DNA of 56,879 bases from Acidobacteriaceae bacterium. Lineage in GTDB: Bacteria; Acidobacteriota; Terriglobia; Terriglobales; Acidobacteriaceae. The notes under the pieces are model-generated. The model did no database searches, was not told the origin of the DNA, and saw nothing but the letters and a program-made list of their open reading frames with translations. The stretch lies in contig JASHOC010000237.1 in assembly GCA_030041305.1 (NCBI GenBank), positions 1-56,879 on the forward strand, given 5' to 3'. Positions 28,352-35,883 of this stretch are shown in pieces. Position numbers and translations under genes: made by a program. Numbering within the stretch: the first letter of the stretch is position 1; the number at the start of each line of letters is the position of its first letter.

Positions 28352-28645
28352 TCAGGAAAACACTTTCAGGCCGTGTATTTCGACGATATCGAACAGCTTG
28401 AGCGCCATCCCGCTGGGTTATTTTGCGCCGCCCCCCATTTTCCGACCGTGGATTCGCTGGCTGACTCGCTGGCTTTTGCGAATCCGCTTGATCTCGCGGG
28501 GCTTTTGGGGGGCGGGCTTGGCAAGGCACAACGCATCGAAGCGGCGCATGATGGCCTTGCTGATTGTTCCAGCTCTATACGTGCCGGAAACCGCGCTGTG
28601 AATCGCCTCGAATGCGTCGCTTTCGGATTTCCTCCTAGCAGCCAT
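28352..28645 (-). pseudogene. decayed HTH antitoxin of the NadS/HigA type
   Basis: The minus-strand frame from ATG 28645 (GGAG 7 bases upstream) reads SDAFEAIHSAVSGTYRAGTI, IMRRFDALCL and KPREIKRIRKSQRVSQ. This is the N-terminal two-thirds of xre-family antitoxins related to NadS. The recognition helix and what follows are then damaged: ESTVGKW appears in another frame, and PSGMALKLFDIVEIHGL, the family C-terminus, resumes in the first frame after a stop. So about 25-30 bases are lost and at least two frame changes exist. Its stop lies 2 bases after the gpmI stop. No toxin gene could be recognised in the 130 bases upstream. Confidence 0.6.
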
Positions 28646-28730
28646 GACAGATCTCCAACCAGTCCTCATTTCGGATCAGGTCGTCGACACGCTGTTCCGA
28701 GAGTGCTTCATACACCACTCGACGCAAAAG

Positions 28731-28748
28731 GCCTCCCTTGCGGGAGGC
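28731..28748 (-). terminator. hairpin terminator of the HxxxCxxC membrane protein gene
   Basis: GCCTCCC / GGGAGGC form a 7-bp stem with loop GCAA on the minus strand, followed by CTTTTGCG. It lies 27 bases beyond the stop of the minus-strand gene at 28775. Confidence 0.6.
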
Positions 28749-28774
28749 GCTTCGTTCTCTTGGCGTAGGCGGGA

Positions 28775-29236
28775 CTACCGCAGGCGCAGGGATTTGATGC
28801 GCGCGGGGAGGTGCTCTTCGATGAGGCGGGCGCGCTCGGCGGCGATGCCGCCAAGATAGGCAGGCGCGGGCGTGGCCATCAGCACCAGGGCCAGGGCGAC
28901 AACCGAGAAGAAAAGCCCGGCGAAACCGGCGGCAATGAGCATGTGGTGCATGTCGTAGATGTCGAGGCTGAGAATCTTGAAGGCCATGTGCTCCAAAGGC
29001 CGGATGTGCTTGAGCACGGCAAGCGCGAAGAGGAAGAAAAGCGCCGACAGCGAGGTAAGGATGGCCAGGGTTGCGTCCAGGCTGCGGTGAAACTTTTGCC
29101 GGGCGCTGCAACGGGCGCATTCGGCAAAGTGGTTATCGTAGTCTTTGCGCATCTCGGGGGAGAGTCCCGAAATATCGTAACGCCAGCTTGCCAGGATGGC
29201 GCCGATGACTCGGTCGGTGCAGCGGGTGTTTGCCAT
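28775..29236 (-). CDS. small membrane protein with anti-sigma-like HxxxCxxC motif
   Basis: A 153-residue protein not assigned to a named family. His36-x3-Cys40-x2-Cys43 (HFAECARC) resembles the zinc anti-sigma motif. Two TM helices follow (ILTSLSALFFLFALAVL and IAAGFAGLFFSVVALALVLM), joined by a short loop with several His (DIYDMHHM), and then a basic C-terminal tail (RARLIEEHLPARIKSLRLR). ATG at 29236 has GAGG 6 bases upstream; an ATG 12 bases further up is less well placed. No sigma factor is adjacent, so an anti-sigma role is only a guess. Confidence 0.6.
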   Translation of the reverse strand: MANTRCTDRVIGAILASWRYDISGLSPEMRKDYDNHFAECARCSARQKFHRSLDATLAILTSLSALFFLFALAVLKHIRPLEHMAFKILSLDIYDMHHMLIAAGFAGLFFSVVALALVLMATPAPAYLGGIAAERARLIEEHLPARIKSLRLR

Positions 29237-29483
29237 AAAAAACCTCATCTTGCGAAGGTGTCGCTTTCAACCCCAATGCTTCCGCGCAACGAGAATGGCT
29301 ATCGAGGGGCCTATAGTTTGGGATGCTTGGCAGACGTGAACGGTTTCAGTAACCGGAGCCCAGTTTCCTCCCGGGGGCACAGCGCGGCGCCGGATCGTAA
29401 CCCATGTCCTACAATTACTATTGTAATACCATTTTTCTGAGATTGTGGAAATCGGTTCCGAGATTGCGAAACGGTCTCGAACA

Positions 29484-30497
29484 TTAAAAGTCAATGGCGG
29501 TCAGCGGCTCATGCTGGCCGGCAATCAGCAGGCGATTGGCCAGGAGGGAGGCGCGGCCGTTCAAGGCGCGCTCGGCCGTGACCCGCGCCAACTCAGGGAG
29601 ATTGTTGCTTTCAGACAAGTGCGCCAGGATGATGTAGGCGGCCTGGCCATCGTAGTTGTGAGTGAGAAAGTCGGCGGCGGCCTCGTTGGATAGGTGGCCG
29701 ACGCGGGAAAGCACGCGCTGCTTGACCGACCACGGGTAGGGTCCATCGCGGAGCATCTCGAGATCGTGGTTGGATTCGAGCAGGAGTAAGTCAACTCCCT
29801 TGAGCTGGGCCTTGACATTCGGCGGGATATATCCCAGATCGGTGACCAGGGCCATGCGCACGCCCTCAGCGCGGAAGACGAAGCCGACCGGGTCGGCAGC
29901 GTCGTGGGGAATGGTGAAAGGACTGAGACCGATTGCGCCGATGGTGAAGGACTGGCCAGCCTGAAAGTACTCGACCGCGGGAAGCCAGGTGGGGTCTTCC
30001 TTGCGCGGATCGTCTTCGCAAACGATCGGGGAAGAGTCCTGGGACGACGAAGCGGAAGGCACGGGGACTGCGCGTTCTGGCGAGCTTTCTGCAAGACGGG
30101 CCCCGGGATCTGGCTCGTCGGCTTCGCTTTCTAGCGAGGTGGCATCGGCTTCCGCCTGGCGCTCGGCGGCCTGCTTGCGGCACTGCTCGAGCCATTGCGC
30201 ATAGGTCATCTGGCGGCGTGGCGTGAGCCAGCGCATCCAGGCGCGATGGGTAGCTTCTGTAAAGTAAGCGGGAATGCCGAGGCGGCGCGCGGTGATGGCG
30301 AGTCCGTTGATGTGATCCTGATGCTCATGGGTGATCACGATGGCGTCGAGGGTCTCAGGGTCTTCACCGGCCAGCTTCATGCGCCGGAAGAGCTCGCGGC
30401 AGCTCAGGCCAGCGTCGACAAGGATGCGCGTGCCGCCTCCGGAAACGACCGTGCAGTTGCCTTTCGATCCTGAGGCCAGCACTGTGAAGCGCACCAT
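29484..30497 (-). CDS. MBL-fold metallo-hydrolase, WalJ/YycJ type, with charged insertion
   Basis: A 337-residue cytoplasmic metallo-beta-lactamase-fold protein. The N-terminus RFTVLASGSKGNCTVV and VDAGLSCREL is typical of the WalJ/YycJ family, which has 5'-to-3' exonuclease members. The metal motif THEHQDH is at residues 56-62, with later ligands in TIPHDAADPVGF, VTDLGYIP and LLESNHD. Between about residues 95 and 175 there is an extra segment rich in Glu, Ser, Pro and Asp, which splits the lactamase fold and is not found in the short homologues. The start MVRFTVLASG is the family start. No histidine kinase of the WalK type is adjacent. Confidence 0.88.
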   Translation of the reverse strand: MVRFTVLASGSKGNCTVVSGGGTRILVDAGLSCRELFRRMKLAGEDPETLDAIVITHEHQDHINGLAITARRLGIPAYFTEATHRAWMRWLTPRRQMTYAQWLEQCRKQAAERQAEADATSLESEADEPDPGARLAESSPERAVPVPSASSSQDSSPIVCEDDPRKEDPTWLPAVEYFQAGQSFTIGAIGLSPFTIPHDAADPVGFVFRAEGVRMALVTDLGYIPPNVKAQLKGVDLLLLESNHDLEMLRDGPYPWSVKQRVLSRVGHLSNEAAADFLTHNYDGQAAYIILAHLSESNNLPELARVTAERALNGRASLLANRLLIAGQHEPLTAIDF

Positions 30498-30604
30498 GCT
30501 TTGAGCATACCGCGAAATGCGAAGCGCCGAAGTTTGCGTCCACCAAGCCGAGCTCGACCGCCAGGGCACGTCTCCTTCTGCTGTCCATCCGATGCCGGGA
30601 ACTC

Positions 30605-30721
30605 TACGGCGGTTCTCCAATTCCCGTGGAGTTTTGAGGGGCGTGCCAGGTGGCGTTTTCTTGGGAAAAACGCCACTCAACGTTCGAGGTTCTGCTCTAC
30701 ACCAATTGGAGAACCGCTATA
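30605..30721 (+). repeat. 117-bp interspersed repeat, copy 2
   Basis: Same length and ends as copy 1 (TACGGCGGTTCTCC ... GGAGAACCGCTATA), with the AATTCCCG majority variant. It occupies the gap between the divergent start of the MBL gene and the end of the VOC gene; the remaining bases hold no gene. Confidence 0.9.
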
Positions 30722-30799
30722 GTGGCGATTCCCGCAATGAATCGCCACCTTCGATGGAAATTGAAAGGATTCGCTGTGAAGGAGAAGTGCACAGAACGA

Positions 30800-31219
30800 T
30801 CAGGCGCCGCCTGATGCAGCCGCCCGCGGCATCTCGCACATCAACGCCATCGGGTTCTTGTCAGGGTCCGCGAGGAATGCCAGCCATAGATCGTGGTCGG
30901 GCATTCTTGCCGCCAAGTGCGGCTTTTGGAGGAACTCGACTCCCTGGGCAGCCAGCCGCGCGTGCGTTTCTTCGATGTTGGCGACGCGAAAGTACAGAAT
31001 CGTTCCGCCCCGCGAAACGGATTGATTCGCGGTTCCAATAGCGAAACGGAGATTGCCGCATTGGAAGAAAGACATCGGTCCCGCGTCGAAAAGGAATCGC
31101 ATGCCGAGCACATTTTGGTAAAAGTTTTTCGCACTCGCCAAATCGCTGACCGTGACGGCGATCTGGCCAATCTCATCGAGATGCACCACAGATTCGATGG
31201 AGGAAGCTTCGATGGACAT
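30800..31219 (-). CDS. VOC (glyoxalase/bleomycin-resistance) superfamily protein
   Basis: A 139-residue vicinal-oxygen-chelate protein made of two beta-alpha-beta-beta-beta units. The first shows HLDEIGQIAVTVSDLASAKN and FYQNVLGMRFLF, and the second FRVANIEETHARLAAQGVEF with the terminal DPDKNPMALMCEM carrying a metal-binding Glu. The pattern is like lactoylglutathione lyase relatives that bind a divalent metal, but the substrate is unknown. It is cytoplasmic and lies 39 bases downstream of the start side of nothing else on its strand; the LytS kinase behind it ends 40 bases away. Confidence 0.85.
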   Translation of the reverse strand: MSIEASSIESVVHLDEIGQIAVTVSDLASAKNFYQNVLGMRFLFDAGPMSFFQCGNLRFAIGTANQSVSRGGTILYFRVANIEETHARLAAQGVEFLQKPHLAARMPDHDLWLAFLADPDKNPMALMCEMPRAAASGGA

Positions 31220-31258
31220 GATTCCCTCCTGGTTGCGCTCTCGCGCCGCCGAATCGCA

Positions 31259-32554
31259 TCAGGTTTCGGCTACGTTGGCGGGAATTTCGATGGAAACCAG
31301 CGTACCACGCCCGGGATTGCTGGTGACGTTGAAACGAGCCTGGTCGCCGTAAAGGACCTCAAGCCGCTCCTGGACGTTGCGAATGCCGATGCCGGCTCCG
31401 TTCTGGCGTAAAGCGGAAGCGGGACGGTTGCCCATGCCGACGCCGTCGTCGGCGACTTCGATGAGAATGCGCTCGCCTTCCATGCGGCTGCGCAACGTGA
31501 CGACGCCGCCGTGGATGCGCGGCTCCAACCCGTGCTTGATGCTGTTTTCAATCAACGGCTGAAGGAGGATGCTGGGCACGAGGACTCCGAGAGTGCGCGG
31601 ATCGATGTCTTTTTCGATGCGCAGCTTGTCGGGGCCGAAGCGCACCACCTCGATGTCGAGATAGTCGTCGGTGAACTTGAGCTCGTCGCGAAAGGGGACG
31701 TGACAGTCGTGATCCTTGAGCAGTGCGCGGAGAATGTTGGCCAGCTTGACGGTCATTTCGCGCGCCAGCTCGGGACGGCTGCGCACCAGGGAGGCGATGG
31801 AGTTGAGAGTGTTGAAGAGGAAGTGGGGATTGATCTGGCGTTGCAGAGCGTCGAGGCGGGCTTCGAGTAAGAGGCGTTTTTGTTCTTCGAGGGTCATTTC
31901 CACGCGCAGCGCGTTCCACACTTTGAGGGCAATGCCTACGGTGACAGGCGCGCTGAGCCACACCAGGGCTTGCAGCCACAAGGCGCTGGCGGTGAGGGCG
32001 AAAAGACGATGAGGAAAGGCGCGGGCCAGAGTGTCGCGGACGGCTTCAGCTCCTGCGATCGAGAAGAGCAACAGAAACTGGTGTTCAATGCGCGGCCGGC
32101 GCAAGTGTCCGCGCACCCAGCGGTAAAGGCTCAGGTCGATGAAGGGCGTGAATGTCCAGATCTCCTCTTTCGGGACCACGCGGCCCAGCAGACCGGCGGC
32201 GAGGCCAAGAGCGGCGTTGAAAGGCAACGTCAAAAGCTCGTGGTGCAGCATGGCCGGAATGGAGAGGACGATGCCCCCAAGCATGGCCCAGGCAGGACTG
32301 ACCAGCAGTCCGAGCAGGACAATGGTGGAAAAGGAAATGTCGGCGGCGAGGAAATTGGAGACGGTGAGGCGAATCCACACGCCCAGAGTGAGTGGAACCA
32401 GGAAAAAGGCCAGCAAAGCCAAGGTCTGGCGGGGACGGCGCCGCTCGGCGAAAAAGAGCCGCCGGAAGCTGGAGGCGCGCGCCAGAATGCTGGCCACCGA
32501 GGCGATGACCCCGAGCTTGACCAGCATGGTGATGAGGATGAGCTTCTCCGTCAC
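31259..32554 (-). CDS. LytS-type sensor histidine kinase (orphan)
   Basis: Membrane sensor of the LytS/YpdA class. The N-terminal half holds several TM helices (LALLAFFLVPLTLGVW, FSTIVLLGLLVSPAWAMLGG, AALGLAAGLLGRVVP), as in the 5TMR-LYT sensor. The His_kinase domain follows, with phospho-acceptor His in INPHFLFNTLNSIASLV, the N box LLQPLIENSIKHGL and the G boxes VADDGVGMG and GAGIGIRNVQERL. A GTG at 32554 (MTEKLILITMLVKLG) is taken as start; TTG at 32572 and ATG at 32527 are alternatives and none has a strong ribosome site. No response regulator gene is adjacent. Confidence 0.9.
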   Translation of the reverse strand: MTEKLILITMLVKLGVIASVASILARASSFRRLFFAERRRPRQTLALLAFFLVPLTLGVWIRLTVSNFLAADISFSTIVLLGLLVSPAWAMLGGIVLSIPAMLHHELLTLPFNAALGLAAGLLGRVVPKEEIWTFTPFIDLSLYRWVRGHLRRPRIEHQFLLLFSIAGAEAVRDTLARAFPHRLFALTASALWLQALVWLSAPVTVGIALKVWNALRVEMTLEEQKRLLLEARLDALQRQINPHFLFNTLNSIASLVRSRPELAREMTVKLANILRALLKDHDCHVPFRDELKFTDDYLDIEVVRFGPDKLRIEKDIDPRTLGVLVPSILLQPLIENSIKHGLEPRIHGGVVTLRSRMEGERILIEVADDGVGMGNRPASALRQNGAGIGIRNVQERLEVLYGDQARFNVTSNPGRGTLVSIEIPANVAET

Positions 32555-32580
32555 CCCAACAATGTACCGCAACGGCAGGG

Positions 32581-32607
32581 GTCGGGGGGTCAGTGGTCAG
32601 TGGTCAG
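32581..32607. repeat. short GGTCAGT intergenic repeat
   Basis: GGGGTCAGTGGTCAGTGGTCAG, a 7-base period, between the kinase start and the GNAT stop. Same type as 5288. Confidence 0.6.
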
Positions 32608-32624
32608 AAACGGAAATCGGCAGA

Positions 32625-33098
32625 CTAGAGGGTTTTGCGAATGAAAATGGCGCCTTCGGTCGGGTGGTCTGCGTACGGCGCGGCGCGCTCGAACCCCACC
32701 TGGTCATAGAGCGCAAGAGCTTCGCGCATTATGGGCATGGTGTCGCCCACAAGTTCGGAATAGCCAGCAGCGCGAGCCTGGTTCATCGCCCATTCGAGCA
32801 GAGCGCGGCCGAGGCCCTGACCACGATAGACCGGGCGCACGTAAAGGCGCTTGAGTTCTCCACGGCCCATATCGACGGGGCGAAGGGCAATGCATCCCGC
32901 CGGGTCGAGGTCGATCGTGGCCAGGGCAAGGCGGCCGGCAGGCGGGGCGTAGTCGCCCGGCAGGTTGGCGAGCTCGCGGCTGAAGTTCTGGAAACAGGGG
33001 GTGAAGCCAAAGGAGACCCAATACTCCTCAAGCAGAGCACGCACGGCCGCCAGCCCGTGGGCCTCTTCGACGGGGAGAATCTGTGTGGAGCGGATCAC
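32625..33098 (-). CDS. GNAT-family N-acetyltransferase
   Basis: A 157-residue acetyl-CoA-dependent acyltransferase. The core motif A is clear: ELKRLYVRPVYRGQGLGRALL (the acetyl-CoA pyrophosphate loop is in the RGQGLG part). After it come AAGYSELVGDTM and LALYDQVGFERAAPY, the last being the family C-terminal motif. The start is GTG at 33098 with AGGAGG 8 bases upstream, which decides it over the longer frame to 33224. The substrate cannot be told. Confidence 0.9.
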   Translation of the reverse strand: MIRSTQILPVEEAHGLAAVRALLEEYWVSFGFTPCFQNFSRELANLPGDYAPPAGRLALATIDLDPAGCIALRPVDMGRGELKRLYVRPVYRGQGLGRALLEWAMNQARAAGYSELVGDTMPIMREALALYDQVGFERAAPYADHPTEGAIFIRKTL

Positions 33099-33223
33099 GG
33101 ATGTCGCCTCCTTTGAGGGGTACCGTCGATGAGGATGCGGTGTCAATGCCGATGTTGGGGCCGGAATCGGGAGCCGCAAGCCGCGGCTGAAAGCGGCGAC
33201 CCACGTAAAATGGAAGGATGGCA

Positions 33224-33853
33224 ATGGAAAGGGTAAAGAAGATTGCCGAGGCGGATTTTCCTACCCGTTGGGGAGCCTTCCATATTCTGGGATTCGAGGG
33301 AGTGCGAATGGAGCCGGGCGCCTGCGATGGCGCCAAGGGCGAAGCCGAGGAAATGGTGGCGCTGGTGATGGGCGACATTCATGCCGCGCCGCCACTGGTG
33401 CGCATCCACTCGCAATGCCTGACGGGCGACGTGTTCGGCTCGCTGCGCTGCGACTGCCGGCTGCAGCTCGAGCTGGCGTTGAGCAGGATCGGCGCAGAAG
33501 GGGCGGGGATCTTGCTCTACGAGCAGCAGGAGGGCCGCGGCATCGGGCTGATGGCCAAGCTCAAGGCCTACGAATTGCAGGATCAGGGGCTGGATACGGT
33601 GGAAGCCAACCAGGAGCTGGGCTTTGCCCCCGATTGCCGGGGCTACGAACTGCCCGCCGCGGCGCTGAAAATGCTTGGCGTGACGCAGGTGCGGCTGATG
33701 ACCAACAACCCGGACAAGGTGGCCGCTCTCGAATCGGCCGGAATTGAAGTGGTGGAACGTGTTTCCGCCGAAGTCGAGCCCCAGGAGAGTTTCGAGCGCT
33801 ACCTGCGCACCAAGCAGGAAAAGATGGGGCACATCTTCGAATCATCGAAGTAA
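33224..33853 (+). CDS. ribA: GTP cyclohydrolase II
   Basis: Opens GTP to 2,5-diamino-6-ribosylamino-pyrimidinone phosphate, the first step of riboflavin synthesis; cytoplasmic zinc enzyme. The zinc ligands are in CLTGDVFGSLRCDC, the GTP-binding and catalytic motifs in YEQQEGRGIGLMAKL and ELGFAPDCRGY, and the end TNNPDKVAALESAGIEVVER is typical. It is a stand-alone GCH2 without the RibB domain. ATG at 33224 has AAGG 6 bases upstream; ATG 33218 touches the same site and is less likely. It is followed by copy 3 of the 117-bp repeat. Confidence 0.95.
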   Translation: MERVKKIAEADFPTRWGAFHILGFEGVRMEPGACDGAKGEAEEMVALVMGDIHAAPPLVRIHSQCLTGDVFGSLRCDCRLQLELALSRIGAEGAGILLYEQQEGRGIGLMAKLKAYELQDQGLDTVEANQELGFAPDCRGYELPAAALKMLGVTQVRLMTNNPDKVAALESAGIEVVERVSAEVEPQESFERYLRTKQEKMGHIFESSK

Positions 33854-33951
33854 TTTGCGATTCCCAGAGCCGGTTGCCGAAGGAGTCCGCTCTCGCTCGC
33901 GTAACCGGTGAGACGGCCTATTCTTGCCGGACACAGGGCCTTGCTACCGGC

Positions 33952-34068
33952 TACGGCGGTTCTCCAATTCCCGTGGAGTTTTGAGGGGCGTGCCAGGTGG
34001 CGTTTTCTTGGGAAAAACGCCACTCAACGTTCGAGGTTCTGCTCTACACCAATTGGAGAACCGCTATA
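33952..34068 (+). repeat. 117-bp interspersed repeat, copy 3
   Basis: Full-length copy, TACGGCGG ... CCGCTATA, with the internal GTGGCGTTTT/AAAACGCCAC stem. It marks the left edge of the accessory stretch that runs to about 37.4 kb. Confidence 0.9.
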
Positions 34069-34899
34069 ATTGCCAACTAATGAGGTGGAGTGCTGCCAGG
34101 GGATCCAGGGGCTGAGCATCGCCAGCCGGTACGGGGCATGGGAGCTACGCGATACAGCGAAATCCGAGGCGAAGGTTTTTCAAAGGTAACAGCTGCCGAT
34201 CAACAGCTCACGCCACCGATCATCGGCGTCTAACGATTATGTTTTCATGTAGATGCACGAATTTCTGAACCCTCGCCGACTAACCGACCGCGTCGGCGTT
34301 GAGGGGGGTCTAACGCTATCTGTTCTAGGTAGATACAAGGATTATTGGGCGCTCGGGATGCGCGTTCCGCGCATGCTTCTGAAAGCTGTCGCAGACTTCA
34401 TACTACCGACCCCGGTGTCGCTGAGGAGGTAGCGATAAGGTGTTCATTGACGGACGAAAAATCGGGGAGGGCAAGGTCCTTTTTGTGGACAGTTTCCAGC
34501 TCATTTCGTGAAGTTGAATTCGAGGCGGTGAGCATGATGGTCATCACAGACATTTCTACTGCGGTGAGATACAGGTGACCGGAGAAGGAGAGGGCTCCAT
34601 CAATAGTGGGGTTCGTGGGGCGTCCTAGTGGTTGGGAATCCGGCTAGAAGACCTTCGACTGCAGAAAGCAAGAGGTGACCTGCCAAGTCGTGGGATAACG
34701 TTGGATCGTTGATAGCGACTTCCCCGCTGCCCCAGCTAAGTTCTCAAAAGAATAAAGCCGCGCACAGCTCCGGAGAGGATGCATGGAGCCATGGCCGCAT
34801 CGAGGCCTGAGGCTGCTCTCCCAAATGCTTCTCGTCCGACGTCTCAGCTGCGTGCGAATGGCGTCACCGGAAAAATCCAGCAGCCAGAAGGAGCCGATT
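34069..34899. other. gene-poor stretch with an 80-bp-phased direct repeat
   Basis: About 830 bases without a supported gene. It holds two related 40-base units, 34228-34267 and 34308-34347, exactly 80 bases apart. Both begin GTCTAACG and share GTAGAT at the same offset. Between them CGCCGAC/GTCGGCG (34274-34298) can form a 7-bp hairpin. Short frames here show no family resemblance. Confidence 0.5.
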
Positions 34900-35043
34900 A
34901 TGCAGCAGGAGCAGATGCAAGAACAGCAGCAGGAGCAGATGCAAGAGCAGCAGGAGCAGGAGCAGGAGGAACAGCAGCAGGACGAGATGCAGCAGGAGCA
35001 GATGGAAGAGCAAGAACAGATGACGATGAACCCGTTTGCTTAA
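34900..35043 (+). CDS. 47-residue Met/Gln/Glu-only peptide
   Basis: The first 41 residues consist only of Met, Gln, Glu and one Asp (repeating themes QQEQMQEQ and QQEQMEEQ), and the peptide ends TMNPFA. No family is recognised. Translation is plausible because AAGGAG lies 6 bases before the ATG at 34900. The longer frame upstream (to 34783) has ordinary composition and no such site. The peptide would form a long acidic helix with Met every 4 to 10 residues and a short distinct tail, so a precursor-peptide-like layout is conceivable but unproven. Two small unknown genes follow on the same strand. Confidence 0.5.
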   Translation: MQQEQMQEQQQEQMQEQQEQEQEEQQQDEMQQEQMEEQEQMTMNPFA

Positions 35044-35082
35044 CTGCTAGTCCTGTCGCGTGCCGTACTCGCGCTGATTCGG

Positions 35083-35403
35083 TTGAACGCCGCCAGCCTT
35101 CCGGAGCAGGTCAAGGGGTCGTTAAATTTGCATCGAGGCGAGTGCGCCCGACGACGTCTGGCGATACGCGGAAAAGCATTCGGCTCTGCTATGCGAGAAT
35201 ACGGCAGACCAATGATTCAATGGTTCGACGAACGGCAGTTCGAGAGGTATCGGGCGCCTGGAGAGAACATCGGAACCGGAGCGGCGGGCACAATCAGCGG
35301 ATACGTCCTGAACGTCCTCGAGCCGCAACCGAAAGTGCAGGAACCGATATATCTTGTGGCGCGGTTAGCAAGTCAAAAGGCCATTCCGATCAATGAGAGG
35401 TGA
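35083..35403 (+). CDS. unrecognised small protein
   Basis: Open frame of 106 codons from a TTG. Better-supported starts are unclear (TTG 35128 behind AAGGGG, or ATG 35191 or 35212 without a site). The part most likely coding is IQWFDERQFERYRAPGENIG, GTISGYVLNVLEPQPKV and PIYLVARLASQKA, which looks beta-rich and soluble. There is no signal peptide or Cys motif. Its stop lies 4 bases before the next gene, so the two would be cotranscribed. No function can be given. Confidence 0.4.
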   Translation: MNAASLPEQVKGSLNLHRGECARRRLAIRGKAFGSAMREYGRPMIQWFDERQFERYRAPGENIGTGAAGTISGYVLNVLEPQPKVQEPIYLVARLASQKAIPINER

Positions 35404-35407
35404 CATT

Positions 35408-35875
35408 ATGGCGACAGTTATAGAGCAAAAAAACGAACAGGAAACGCAGCCCGGAGTTGCGGAAGTTCTGGCAACCATCATGCAATCGGGCTGCACCAAC
35501 ACCTGCGCCTACAACGTTGCGATCAACGTTGACGGCAGCGCCGCGGCAGGCGCCATTGGCGCCACACACTCCTTGGTAACCGAGCAGAAGTTTCCTGCCG
35601 GGACCGTCGATACAGAAACGCTTCGGAATCTGCTTGCACAGATTGGCGACGTCAGCAGAATCCCGACTGGAACCTGCCCAAAGCCGGCATCCTTTGCAAC
35701 GACAACAAGGATTACGTATGCAGGCAAGACCAGCGGAGATTTGCAGTGCATTCAGCAACCAGAATCGGGCGGCGATCAGGCGCTGGTCCATGAATCTGAG
35801 CAGTTGGCAAGACTCGTACTGACAATCCTGGTTCAATTGAAGTTTGACGACAGGCGCGTCGTTCCGAACCCGTAG
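35408..35875 (+). CDS. unrecognised 155-residue protein
   Basis: The ATG has GAGAGG 7 bases upstream, a good site. Residues about 1-25 are polar (IEQKNEQETQPG). Then comes a beta-hairpin-like part (NVAINVDGSAAAGAIG), a helix (TLRNLLAQIGDV), a Cys-containing turn (PTGTCPKPASFATTTRITYAG), GDLQC and a C-terminal helix (LVHESEQLARLVLTILVQL). Four Cys are spread over the chain (GCTNTC, GTC, LQC). The beta-beta-helix-beta-beta-helix layout is that of a small single-domain protein, but I recognise no family. It follows the Met/Gln/Glu peptide and one other unknown gene, and it converges with a broken integrase. Confidence 0.55.
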   Translation: MATVIEQKNEQETQPGVAEVLATIMQSGCTNTCAYNVAINVDGSAAAGAIGATHSLVTEQKFPAGTVDTETLRNLLAQIGDVSRIPTGTCPKPASFATTTRITYAGKTSGDLQCIQQPESGGDQALVHESEQLARLVLTILVQLKFDDRRVVPNP

Positions 35876-35883
35876 AACGGGAT

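Noticed and set aside
28635..29120. Toxin gene upstream of the decayed antitoxin
   Set aside because: The 161-codon frame is mostly antisense-frame sequence of the neighbouring membrane protein gene, and its last 30 codons match no toxin I recognise.
34438..34512. Short frame VFIDGRKIGEGKVLFVDSFQ resembling a sulfatase C-terminus
   Set aside because: Only about 20 codons, no continuing homology on either side, and the GTG start is not well supported.
34779..35396. 205-codon frame overlapping the Met/Gln/Glu peptide
   Set aside because: It is an Ala/Gly/Asp-rich shadow with no ribosome site; the frames with good ribosome sites overlap it.
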